From positions 1-5,571 of the forward strand of contig JAEDJP010000084.1 of assembly GCA_016296285.1 (NCBI GenBank): a stretch of 5,571 nt of DNA, in the 5' to 3' direction. Positions 1 to 5,421 of this stretch are shown in pieces. This DNA is from Bacilli bacterium (lineage in GTDB: Bacteria > Bacillota_I > Bacilli_A > RFN20 > CAG-826). Below the pieces are notes generated by a model that searched no databases, had not been told where the DNA came from, and saw only the letters and a list, made by a program, of their open reading frames with translations. Numbering within the stretch: position 1 is the stretch's first letter; each line of letters begins with the position of its first letter. The translations under genes and the position numbers were made by a program.

Positions 1-4
1 TCAT
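1..4 (-). CDS. Start of an unidentified gene downstream of gltX (partial, runs off the left edge)
   Basis: Only the ATG start codon (4 down to 2) and one further base are inside the window. The call rests on an excellent ribosome binding site, AAGGAGG at 18-12, placed 7 nt before the ATG and overlapping the TGA stop of gltX. The gene is therefore almost certainly the next member of the gltX transcription unit. In some Bacillota gltX is followed by cysteine metabolism or cysS genes, but nothing here allows an identification. Confidence 0.65.
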
Positions 5-11
5 GGCAAAT

Positions 12-18
12 CCTCCTT
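12..18 (-). promoter_or_regulatory. Strong ribosome binding site fused to the gltX stop codon
   Basis: On the minus strand AAGGAGG lies at 18-12, followed by a 7-nt spacer and ATG at 4-2. The first A of the site is the last base of the gltX TGA stop (20-18). A ribosome terminating on gltX would stand on the next gene's initiation site, so translational coupling is likely. Confidence 0.75.
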
Positions 19-1685
19 CAGGCCTCGAGCAACGAGGCGACTTTGTTCAGGCGCTCGACGCAGCGATCCTTCCCGAGGATCTCGATGATCTCGTGGAGGT
101 TCGGGGATTGTTTGGAGCCGACGAGGGCGACGCGGAGGATTTCCGCGACGTCGCTCAAAGAGCCCTTGAAAGCATCCGGGTTCGTCTTGTAATCCTTGTT
201 GGAGACGGCGAATCCAAGCGCCCCGCCGATGGCTTTCACGGCGTCGAACCAAACGGATTCCTCGACCCCGAAGGGCATCTTCTCGGCGGAAGAGCGCAAG
301 ACCTGCGCGAGGAGGGAAGGTGCGAACTTCTCTTGGAAGGGAAGTGGGGAAGAGACGATGGCATCGTATTCGTCGTCATAGAAGAATTTGACGAGGGGAT
401 AGATGTCGCTGTATTTGGCGTAGTCCTTGCGGGGGTTCTTGCGGTCCTTCTCGATGTTCAGGATCTTCTTGAAATAGTCTGGGTCGCTTTCGATGCGGGA
501 AGCGAAGGAAACGTCATGGGTTTTGGCCCAGGAAAGCACCGCGGCGTATTCTTCTTGAAGCGGCATCTTGGCCATGAGTTCCTTGGCGAAATAATTGAGT
601 TTGTCCTCGTCGAAGAGGGCCCCGTCGAGGGACATCTTCTTAAGAGAGAAGGGGAAGGCGGAAAGATCGAAGGTCTTGTGGGCGATCGTCCATTCCTCGA
701 AGTTGGAATTCGCGATGGACATGAGGTAGACCTTGAGCGCTTCCGGAGCATAACCCTGCTCGAGGAAATAGGAAACCGCGGCTTCCGGGTCCTTGCGTTT
801 CGAAAGCTTTCTCTTGTTCCCGTGATCGAGTTTCATGATCGAGGGGATGTGCGCGTATTTCGGGGCCTTCCAGCCGAGGGCGCGGAACATGTCGAGGTGG
901 ATCGGGGTGCTCGGGATCCATTCTTCCCCGCGGGTGATGAGGGTCGTGCGCATGAAATGGTCGTCGCAGACGTGGGCGAAGTGATAGGTGGGGAGCCCGT
1001 CCGATTTCAGGATGACGACGTCCGTGTCGTTGTCCTGCAGCTCGATTTCCCCGCGGATCGCGTCGGTGAATTTCGTCTTCTTGTCATGGTCGCCCATCGA
1101 TTTGAAGCGGATGACCCAAGGGGTGCCGGCCTCGATGCGGGCGATGCGTTCCTCGACGGAGAGGTTCCGGTCGCGGGCGTAGATGCCATAATAGCCAGGA
1201 AGGACTTTGCTCGCTTCCTGCGCTTTGCGGATCTTGTCGAGGTCTTCGGGGGTGCAGAAGTCGGGATAGGCCCTGCCGCGGCGGACGAGCTCTTTGATGA
1301 CCGCGCGGTAGATGCCCTTCCTCTCGCTTTGCTTATAGGGCCCGTAGGCGCCTTTGTCGCCTTCGGGGAAATAGCCTTCGTCCGCGACGATGCCAAAGGC
1401 CGCGAGCTGGGAGATAAGCAAGTCGCCGCTGCCCTCGATCGTGCGCTTGGTGTCGGTATCCTCGAGGCGGAAGAAATAGACCCCGCCGCTGGATTTCGCG
1501 ACCGTGTAGGAAATAAGGGAGGTGAAAAGGGACCCCGTGTGGAGGAAGCCGGTGGGGCTGGGGGCGAAACGCGTCACCTGCGCGCCTTCTTTCAAATCGC
1601 GCGCGGGGTAGCGCGCCTCGAGGTCCTCGATGCTTTCCGTGACGTCCGGGAAGAGGAGGTTCGCCAAATCTTCGTTCGTTGCCAT
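18..1685 (-). CDS. gltX: Glutamyl-tRNA synthetase (glutamate--tRNA ligase), complete, 555 aa
   Basis: This cytoplasmic class I aminoacyl-tRNA synthetase joins glutamate to tRNA-Glu using ATP. The catalytic core shows RFAPSPTG at residues 39-46, followed by the HIGH-type signature as HTGS (49-52), then RLEDTDTKR (73-81). The RGEEWIPSTPIH segment (252-263) and the KMSKS-type loop KLSKR (293-297) complete it. The remaining ~250 residues would be the helical anticodon-binding part. The length is longer than the usual ~480-500 aa and, with the GSL after HT, fits the long form I associate with Clostridia-like GltX. I chose the ATG at 1685 because AGAAGG sits 9 nt upstream and a promoter lies at 1714-1742. 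The frame stays open to 1883, but that extension lies beyond the promoter and is unlike the family. In Bacillota lacking GlnRS, such enzymes often also charge tRNA-Gln for later amidation; this cannot be judged here. Confidence 0.97.
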   Translation of the reverse strand: MATNEDLANLLFPDVTESIEDLEARYPARDLKEGAQVTRFAPSPTGFLHTGSLFTSLISYTVAKSSGGVYFFRLEDTDTKRTIEGSGDLLISQLAAFGIVADEGYFPEGDKGAYGPYKQSERKGIYRAVIKELVRRGRAYPDFCTPEDLDKIRKAQEASKVLPGYYGIYARDRNLSVEERIARIEAGTPWVIRFKSMGDHDKKTKFTDAIRGEIELQDNDTDVVILKSDGLPTYHFAHVCDDHFMRTTLITRGEEWIPSTPIHLDMFRALGWKAPKYAHIPSIMKLDHGNKRKLSKRKDPEAAVSYFLEQGYAPEALKVYLMSIANSNFEEWTIAHKTFDLSAFPFSLKKMSLDGALFDEDKLNYFAKELMAKMPLQEEYAAVLSWAKTHDVSFASRIESDPDYFKKILNIEKDRKNPRKDYAKYSDIYPLVKFFYDDEYDAIVSSPLPFQEKFAPSLLAQVLRSSAEKMPFGVEESVWFDAVKAIGGALGFAVSNKDYKTNPDAFKGSLSDVAEILRVALVGSKQSPNLHEIIEILGKDRCVERLNKVASLLEA

Positions 1686-1694
1686 AAAGAAATA

Positions 1695-1700
1695 CCTTCT
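1695..1700 (-). promoter_or_regulatory. gltX ribosome binding site
   Basis: AGAAGG on the minus strand, 9 nt before the ATG at 1685. It decides the start against the longer open frame that runs back to 1883. Confidence 0.7.
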
Positions 1701-1713
1701 TTCTATCGCCGAG

Positions 1714-1742
1714 ATTATAGAAGAAACGGGCGTATGCGTCCA
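1714..1742 (-). promoter_or_regulatory. gltX promoter (sigma-A type)
   Basis: On the minus strand a perfect TATAAT (1719-1714) is preceded after exactly 17 bp by TGGACG (1742-1737), a 4/6 match to TTGACA. Initiation would fall near 1707, leaving a leader of only about 20 nt before the gltX ATG. There is no room for a T-box or other long leader regulator. Confidence 0.7.
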
Positions 1743-1743
1743 C

Positions 1744-1785
1744 GAGGGAAGCGATTCTTCGCGCGATTCCCTCCTTAAAAGGAGG
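1744..1785. repeat. Two abutting inverted repeats between the divergent gltX and tRNA promoters
   Basis: The first repeat has arms GAGGGAA (1744-1750) and TTCCCTC (1767-1773), with an inner GCGA/TCGC pairing. The second has arms CCTCCTT (1770-1776) and AAGGAGG (1779-1785) around a 2-nt AA centre. They share the bases 1770-1773, so as RNA or cruciform they could be mutually exclusive. They lie upstream of both promoters, so they are not transcript leaders of gltX or the tRNA. The AAGGAGG arm has no suitably spaced start codon, so I do not call a gene. Confidence 0.5.
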
Positions 1786-1840
1786 AAAAGGGCGGCGAGA
1801 ACCCAATTTCTTGAAGAGAAAAGAAGAGGAAAATTCGCCC

Positions 1841-1869
1841 TTGCAAGAAGGAAAGAGGCTTTATATAAT
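1841..1869 (+). promoter_or_regulatory. tRNA-Gly promoter (sigma-A type)
   Basis: TTGCAA (1841-1846), a 17-bp spacer and a perfect TATAAT (1864-1869). Initiation is expected near 1876, about 19 nt before the mature tRNA 5' end. This is the best-matching promoter in the window, as expected for a stable RNA gene. Confidence 0.82.
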
Positions 1870-1876
1870 AACCGAG

Positions 1877-1890
1877 CCTTCAAAAGAAGG
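1877..1890 (+). other. Small hairpin in the tRNA-Gly precursor leader
   Basis: CCTTC (1877-1881), an AAAA loop and GAAGG (1886-1890) form a 5-bp hairpin. It fills nearly the whole predicted 5' leader and ends 4 nt before the mature tRNA. It may help present the RNase P cleavage site, but this is inference. Confidence 0.4.
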
Positions 1891-1894
1891 TCGT

Positions 1895-1968
1895 GCAGGC
1901 GTAGTTCAATGGTAGAACATTACCTTGCCAAGGTAAATACGCGGGTCCGATTCCCGTCGCTTGCTCCA
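1895..1968 (+). tRNA. tRNA-Gly with anticodon GCC
   Basis: A full cloverleaf can be drawn. The acceptor stem GCAGGCG (1895-1901) pairs with CGCTTGC (1958-1964), with one G-U pair. The D arm is GTTC/GAAC with loop AATGGTA (1908-1914), keeping G18-G19. The anticodon stem TTACC/GGTAA (1920-1924, 1932-1936) closes the loop TTGCCAA, giving anticodon GCC at 1927-1929, which reads GGC and GGU. The T arm is GCGGG/CCCGT (1941-1945, 1953-1957). The discriminator is U and CCA is encoded at 1966-1968. The T loop reads TCCGATT, so position 55, normally the U that becomes pseudouridine, is C. The gene stands alone with its own promoter and terminator. Confidence 0.97.
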
Positions 1969-1980
1969 GTTCACGAAAAT

Positions 1981-2004
1981 AGGCCGCGATTCGCGGCCTT
2001 TTTT
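1981..2004 (+). terminator. Intrinsic terminator of tRNA-Gly, probably also serving the opposing operon
   Basis: AGGCCGCG (1981-1988), loop ATT and CGCGGCCT (1992-1999) form an 8-bp GC-rich stem, followed by a run of six T (1999-2004). Read on the minus strand, the same stem is preceded by A residues and followed by ATTTT, a weaker but usable U tract. It lies 9 bp past the stop of the 354-aa membrane protein gene, so it can act in both directions. Confidence 0.9.
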
Positions 2005-2008
2005 GTCG

Positions 2009-3073
2009 TCATTCGTCTTTCTTGTCGTCGTGGAAGGCGTCTTGGTTGTCGCTAGGATCCTCGTCCATCTTCTTCATCTCGTCCCCGTATTTCTTAAGCA
2101 TCTCCTCGAAGGCGTCGATGTCTTCTTGGGATGCGTCTTGCTGGGCCTTGAACTGGGCGAGGCTCTCTTGCATGCGGGCATAGGAATAACGCACGAAATG
2201 AGGTTGGAAGCGCCGGAAGAAAAACCCGGTTCCGCTCGCGAAGAAGGGCAGGAAGAACATCATGAGGGTGAACGCCCCGGCCATCGCGATGGGCAGGACC
2301 ACGTACAGGGAGGAGGAAACGCTCATCCCAAGCCACATCCCTAAGCCATAGCCGATGGCCATCAGAAGATAAAGGGGCCAAAACGAGCCGTAATAGATCT
2401 TGGAGAATTCCCCGCGCCTTTCCCGGATCACGTTGCGATAGATCATCGTGACGGAAGAGGGGACCGGGCTTTGGAACATCGCGTGGCAATACGTGTTCAT
2501 GCCATAGAGGAACATGTTGTGCAGGAAGAAGGCGAACCCGAAGAAAAACGCGAGCCCGACGAGGAGGGTGGAAAACGATAACAGGGTCTGGCTCCCTTGG
2601 AGATACGTGGACGCTTCCCCGATGGCCCCAGCGGTCAGGAGGGATGCGAATTCTTCCATCGTCGCGTTGAAATCCGGCCAGATAGAGGGGCCGGCGTAGG
2701 TGAAGACCGCCGACAGCAAGGCGGTGGAGAGATCGAAAGCGAGGATCGCCTTGAGCAAGCCCCAAAGCAACCGGAAGCACCCGCGGAACTTGGGGGAGAA
2801 ATACGTCCGGAAGAAACGCCAGCCGAGGCCGCTTTGAAGGTCGAAATCCTTGTCTTGGCTAAGGCCGCCGATGGTGACGATGTATTGGTAAAGGGATGGG
2901 GCGAGCACGAAAGGGACCGTGAGGATGAGGATGGCGGGGGAAAGGAGGGCCGGGGCGACCGCGACCATCGCCATCACCCAAAAGCAAAGGGTGGCGGCCA
3001 CGACGGCAGCCGGCTTTTTCTTGAGGCCTTGGGCGGCTTCCTGGAGGATGGATTGGTTCTTATTTGGCGTCAT
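2009..3073 (-). CDS. Multi-pass membrane protein of unknown function, 354 aa, acidic C-terminal tail
   Basis: I do not recognise a family. The protein has a short basic N-terminus ending in GLKKK (16-20), then about six hydrophobic segments near residues 22-41, 45-66, 103-125, 163-187, 231-251 and 255-278. Residues 285-300 are rich in F, R and Y. The tail of about 55 residues (301-354) is charged, helical-looking and strongly acidic at the end (DEDPSD, DDKKDE), probably cytoplasmic. The loop at residues 126-160 could be exposed outside. The gene is the last of the cdaA operon: its ATG overlaps the preceding gene by 14 nt, and no good ribosome binding site precedes it, so translation probably depends on coupling. 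The all-alpha layout with a soluble tail could suit a transporter-like or scaffolding protein, but nothing visible shows a substrate. Confidence 0.9.
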   Translation of the reverse strand: MTPNKNQSILQEAAQGLKKKPAAVVAATLCFWVMAMVAVAPALLSPAILILTVPFVLAPSLYQYIVTIGGLSQDKDFDLQSGLGWRFFRTYFSPKFRGCFRLLWGLLKAILAFDLSTALLSAVFTYAGPSIWPDFNATMEEFASLLTAGAIGEASTYLQGSQTLLSFSTLLVGLAFFFGFAFFLHNMFLYGMNTYCHAMFQSPVPSSVTMIYRNVIRERRGEFSKIYYGSFWPLYLLMAIGYGLGMWLGMSVSSSLYVVLPIAMAGAFTLMMFFLPFFASGTGFFFRRFQPHFVRYSYARMQESLAQFKAQQDASQEDIDAFEEMLKKYGDEMKKMDEDPSDNQDAFHDDKKDE

Positions 3074-3686
3074 GGGATTTCATTTTCGAGAGATCGTTCG
3101 CGAGGGATTCGGCGACGAGGGCGTTGAGGGGGGCGATGTCTTCCGCTTCTTTGAGGTTGACGAACTTGGAAAGCTGCTTGAGGGACAGGAAATACCCGGA
3201 GGCGTCATCCTGTTCGAAGGGAGTGTAGTAGCAATCGTTGTTCACGAGCACGATCGGGATGATCACGGCGCGGTCGATCGGGGCGAGGAGGCAAAGGCGT
3301 TCCACGCGGAAGCGATTGACGCTGACGGGATTTGGGATTTGCACGGATTTGGTCTTGCCCGAATAGAACGTCCACATCTCGTCTTCGGGGTCGGAAAGCA
3401 AGGTCCCCGGGTAATAACGGTCACGGATGCAGTAGATGTATTTCTCGCCGATCAGGATGTGGTCGATGTGGAACTGGTTGTCCCCGGACAAGGACCCCAC
3501 GAACTCGTTGACGAGGAAAAAGTCGTGGTCGAGGGCGATTTGGCGGACGGCGGGATAATAAAAACGAACCGTGAAATGGCGGTAGAGGAATCGCTTCACG
3601 GGGCCCCACAAAACCCAGGCGAGATACCCGAGGATCAAAAGCGCGGAAACGACGATGAAGATGGTGAGGCGCAGCTCGAAGGTCAT
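3060..3686 (-). CDS. Membrane-anchored NERD-like domain protein, 208 aa, probably non-catalytic
   Basis: One N-terminal membrane segment (about residues 4-28) is followed by a basic stretch (KRFLYRHFTVR, 31-41) and a soluble domain, so the domain is likely cytoplasmic. Residues 56-131 resemble the nuclease-related domain (NERD). A helix is followed by HIDHILIGEKYIYCI (73-87), like the family's aspartate strand and hairpin, then a PG turn, a tryptophan at 105, and NPVSVNRFRVERL (119-131), like the family's NP-plus-helix. NERD enzymes normally carry an E-x-K after the second strand; here that position reads R88-D89-R90, so cleavage activity is doubtful. I chose the ATG at 3686 because it makes a 4-nt ATGA overlap with the deoD stop. 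A weak GGAG lies 11 nt upstream, and the longer open frame reads through deoD in a shadow frame. The NERD assignment is from remembered motifs and is moderate. Confidence 0.85.
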   Translation of the reverse strand: MTFELRLTIFIVVSALLILGYLAWVLWGPVKRFLYRHFTVRFYYPAVRQIALDHDFFLVNEFVGSLSGDNQFHIDHILIGEKYIYCIRDRYYPGTLLSDPEDEMWTFYSGKTKSVQIPNPVSVNRFRVERLCLLAPIDRAVIIPIVLVNNDCYYTPFEQDDASGYFLSLKQLSKFVNLKEAEDIAPLNALVAESLANDLSKMKSHDAK

Positions 3687-4402
3687 TCGGCGAAGCGCTC
3701 CGCGGTCGCGATGCCGATTTCCGCCATGGCGACGAGGCCGGTCTGGCGTTCCTCGCTGGTCATGATTTCCTTCGCGACAAAGGAATCCGAGACGGTGAAG
3801 AGGCCGAGGGCGCGTTTCTTGCTCACCGCGGCGTTGCAATAGAGGGCATAGGTTTCCATCTCGACGCCGAGAACCCCGAGATCCGCCCATTTCTTCCAGG
3901 CGGTTTTGTCGTAATCGTAGAACACGTCCGCGGACAAGACGTTGCCGACGTGCACGTTTTTCCCAAGGCTCTTCGCGGCTTCGTGGGCGGCGAGGAGGAC
4001 GTCGAAGGAAGCGACGGCGCTATAGGTGCCGCCGAGAGCGAATTGCTCGGACCAATTCGAATCCGTGCAAGCCCCTTCCGCGAGGATGATGTCCCCGACG
4101 CGGATGCCTTGTTGATAGCCTCCGCAGGTGCCGATGCGGATGATGGTCTCGACGCCATATTCCTCGTAGAGCTCATGGGAATAAATGCCGATGGAGGGCA
4201 TGCCCATGCCGGAAGCCATGACGGAGATCCTCTTGCCGTTTTTCGTGGTGCCCGTATAGCCGAAAACGTTGCGGACGGTCGTCACGAGGACGACATCGCT
4301 CAGGAAGGTTTCGGCGATCCATTTGGCGCGAAGAGGGTCGCCCGGCATGAGGACGACTTTGGCGAAATCGCCTTGTTTGGCGTTGATGTGCGGGGTTGGC
4401 AT
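3683..4402 (-). CDS. deoD: Purine nucleoside phosphorylase, DeoD type, 239 aa
   Basis: This cytoplasmic, normally hexameric enzyme splits purine (deoxy)ribonucleosides with phosphate into free base and (deoxy)ribose-1-phosphate, for purine salvage. The family pattern is complete. It shows H5, the phosphate loop MPGDPLRAK (19-27, R25), R44, and RIGTCGGYQ (89-97). VEMETYAL follows at 180-187, holding the ribose-binding E183. Next come SDS around the base-binding D206, and R219. Length matches the family (~235-240 aa). The ATG at 4402 has AAAGGAG 7 nt upstream, and that site overlaps the cdaA stop codon. The gene lies second in the operon, 12 nt after cdaA, and its stop overlaps the next start as ATGA. 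Placement behind a c-di-AMP synthase could simply be housekeeping linkage; an adenine-nucleotide link is speculative. Confidence 0.97.
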   Translation of the reverse strand: MPTPHINAKQGDFAKVVLMPGDPLRAKWIAETFLSDVVLVTTVRNVFGYTGTTKNGKRISVMASGMGMPSIGIYSHELYEEYGVETIIRIGTCGGYQQGIRVGDIILAEGACTDSNWSEQFALGGTYSAVASFDVLLAAHEAAKSLGKNVHVGNVLSADVFYDYDKTAWKKWADLGVLGVEMETYALYCNAAVSKKRALGLFTVSDSFVAKEIMTSEERQTGLVAMAEIGIATAERFAE

Positions 4403-4409
4403 GGTTGTT

Positions 4410-4416
4410 CTCCTTT
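4410..4416 (-). promoter_or_regulatory. deoD ribosome binding site overlapping the cdaA stop codon
   Basis: AAAGGAG on the minus strand, 7 nt before the deoD ATG. It shares two bases with the TAA of cdaA (4417-4415), so termination on cdaA should feed initiation on deoD. Confidence 0.8.
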
Positions 4417-5251
4417 ATTTGGACGTTTCTTCGGACGGTTCCGGTTCCTCGGTGACCATGGACATGTATTCGAGGAAGGTATCGTAGAACTGGTCCGGCG
4501 AGATGGGGGTGAGTTCCCCTTGGTAAGCGATCGAGATGCGACCGGTTTCCTCCGAGACGACGACCGTGACGGCGTCGGAGACCTCGCTGATGCCGATGGC
4601 GGCGCGGTGGCGGGACCCGTATTTGCCGCTCAAGGGGCGGGTCGTCGGGGTGAAGAAGACGGCGGCGGAAGCGATCTTGTCGTTGCGGATGACGACGGCG
4701 CCGTCATGAAGGCGCGTGCCGGGATAGAAAATCGTGACGAGAAGCTCGAAGGTGATCGGGGCGTTGACCGCGGTGCCGCTTTTCATGACCTCGGACAGGG
4801 ACATCTTGCGTTCGAAGGTGATGATGGCGCCCATCTTCTGCTTGCTCATGTAGCGGACGGCCTGGTCGACTTTGCGGTAGACCTCCTCGCGATCGAAGAG
4901 GGCCTCCCCTTGCTTCTTGCTCTCGCGACGGAACACGTTGAAGCCCTTGCCCTTCATGTTGTTCGAGAAGGCTTGGGCGCCGACGGAGGAATTCACGATG
5001 AGGGAATAGGTGAGGATGATGATCATCGCGGCGAGGGCGAGGAAGAAAAGAACGTCAAGGCCGAAGAGATAGGCGAGGACGAAAAGGACTTGGCTCACGA
5101 TGAGGGAAGCGCGAACGAAATTGCGGCGGAAGAGGAAAAAGGCGAGGACGTTCACGGCGCCCGGGATCAAGAGGGACAACAGGAAATTGATCAAGATGAC
5201 GGGATCGTCCAAGTGCCCTGCCGGCACATCCAGCATTATCGGAAAAACCAT
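4415..5251 (-). CDS. cdaA: Diadenylate cyclase CdaA (DacA), 278 aa
   Basis: This membrane enzyme condenses two ATP into cyclic di-AMP, the second messenger controlling potassium and osmolyte uptake and cell wall balance in Bacillota. Three membrane segments come first, near residues 16-40, 47-64 and 67-87. A coiled-coil linker (about 105-135) leads to the cytoplasmic DAC domain. That domain carries GTRLHDGAVVI (178-188) with the DGA motif at 183-185 and GSRHRAAIGISE (212-223) with RHR at 214-216, followed by VSEETG (232-237). All catalytic signatures are intact, and the length matches the family (~270-280 aa). The start at 5251 is supported by AAGAGGT 9 nt upstream; ATG at 5236 is an alternative with worse spacing. 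It is the first gene of the operon. The usual partners cdaR and glmM do not follow; deoD does instead. The last ten residues are acidic. Confidence 0.97.
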   Translation of the reverse strand: MVFPIMLDVPAGHLDDPVILINFLLSLLIPGAVNVLAFFLFRRNFVRASLIVSQVLFVLAYLFGLDVLFFLALAAMIIILTYSLIVNSSVGAQAFSNNMKGKGFNVFRRESKKQGEALFDREEVYRKVDQAVRYMSKQKMGAIITFERKMSLSEVMKSGTAVNAPITFELLVTIFYPGTRLHDGAVVIRNDKIASAAVFFTPTTRPLSGKYGSRHRAAIGISEVSDAVTVVVSEETGRISIAYQGELTPISPDQFYDTFLEYMSMVTEEPEPSEETSK

Positions 5252-5260
5252 GGAATCGCT

Positions 5261-5267
5261 ACCTCTT
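5261..5267 (-). promoter_or_regulatory. cdaA ribosome binding site
   Basis: AAGAGGT on the minus strand, 9 nt before the ATG at 5251, favouring this start over the ATG five codons later. Confidence 0.65.
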
Positions 5268-5284
5268 TTCTAGCCTACGCCACA

Positions 5285-5313
5285 ATCATAAGCGCAATCG
5301 CGCCTATGTGCAA
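5285..5313 (-). promoter_or_regulatory. Promoter of the cdaA-deoD operon
   Basis: On the minus strand TATGAT (5290-5285) is a 5/6 match to the -10 consensus. TTGCAC (5313-5308) sits 17 bp upstream with TTG conserved. Initiation is expected near 5278, giving a leader of about 27 nt. The spacer contains GCGC-AATC-GCGC (5292-5303 on the plus strand), a possible operator. Confidence 0.6.
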
Positions 5314-5314
5314 A

Positions 5315-5340
5315 CGCGCAAAAGGCATTTTTCGCGCAAA
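5315..5340. repeat. Imperfect inverted repeat and short direct repeat upstream of the cdaA promoter
   Basis: CGCG (5315-5318) plus AAAA (5320-5323) pairs with TTTT (5329-5332) plus CGCG (5333-5336) around GGCAT, with one extra C at 5319. The same region holds CGCGCAAA twice (5315-5322 and 5333-5340), 18 bp apart. It lies next to the cdaA -35 and between two divergent genes, so it could be a regulator site, but no known consensus is recognised. Confidence 0.4.
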
Positions 5341-5409
5341 GAAACGACGGAATTTCCTTTTTCGCGTCGCGGAAGGAAAATCTCGCTACCAAAAGGGGTG
5401 GAGGGCCTT

Positions 5410-5415
5410 TAGAAT
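5410..5415 (+). promoter_or_regulatory. Candidate -10 box of the right-hand gene
   Basis: TAGAAT is a 5/6 match to TATAAT and ends 6 nt before the ATG at 5422. The -35 is poor (CTACCA at 5386-5391, 18-bp spacing). If used, transcription would begin on or next to the start codon. Confidence 0.4.
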
Positions 5416-5421
5416 CAAGGC

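Noticed and set aside
1686..1742. T-box or other leader riboswitch upstream of gltX
   Set aside because: The -10 box lies only about 28 bp before the start codon, so the leader is too short for a riboswitch.
3..1778. Long plus-strand open frame of 591 codons opposite gltX
   Set aside because: It is antisense to a clearly identified gene over nearly its whole length, has a monotonous R/V/D/G/E-rich composition typical of the complement of GC-rich codons, shows no recognisable domain, and its far end runs through the gltX promoter.
1779..1785. AAGGAGG as a ribosome binding site of a small gene in the intergenic region
   Set aside because: No ATG, GTG or TTG follows at suitable spacing on either strand; the motif is an arm of a hairpin.
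1686..1883. N-terminal extension of GltX by 66 residues to an ATG at 1883
   Set aside because: The extension would include the promoter and intergenic hairpins, lacks family similarity, and a proper ribosome binding site precedes the internal ATG at 1685.
1630..2055. Plus-strand open frame of 141 codons across the tRNA-Gly gene
   Set aside because: It begins inside antisense gltX, reads through the gltX promoter, the tRNA and its terminator, and has no ribosome binding site.
3687..3890. N-terminal extension of the NERD-like protein by 68 residues to 3890
   Set aside because: It lies wholly inside deoD in another frame with an Arg/Gly-rich shadow composition. The ATG at 3686 gives a typical 4-nt operon overlap and a clean membrane anchor.
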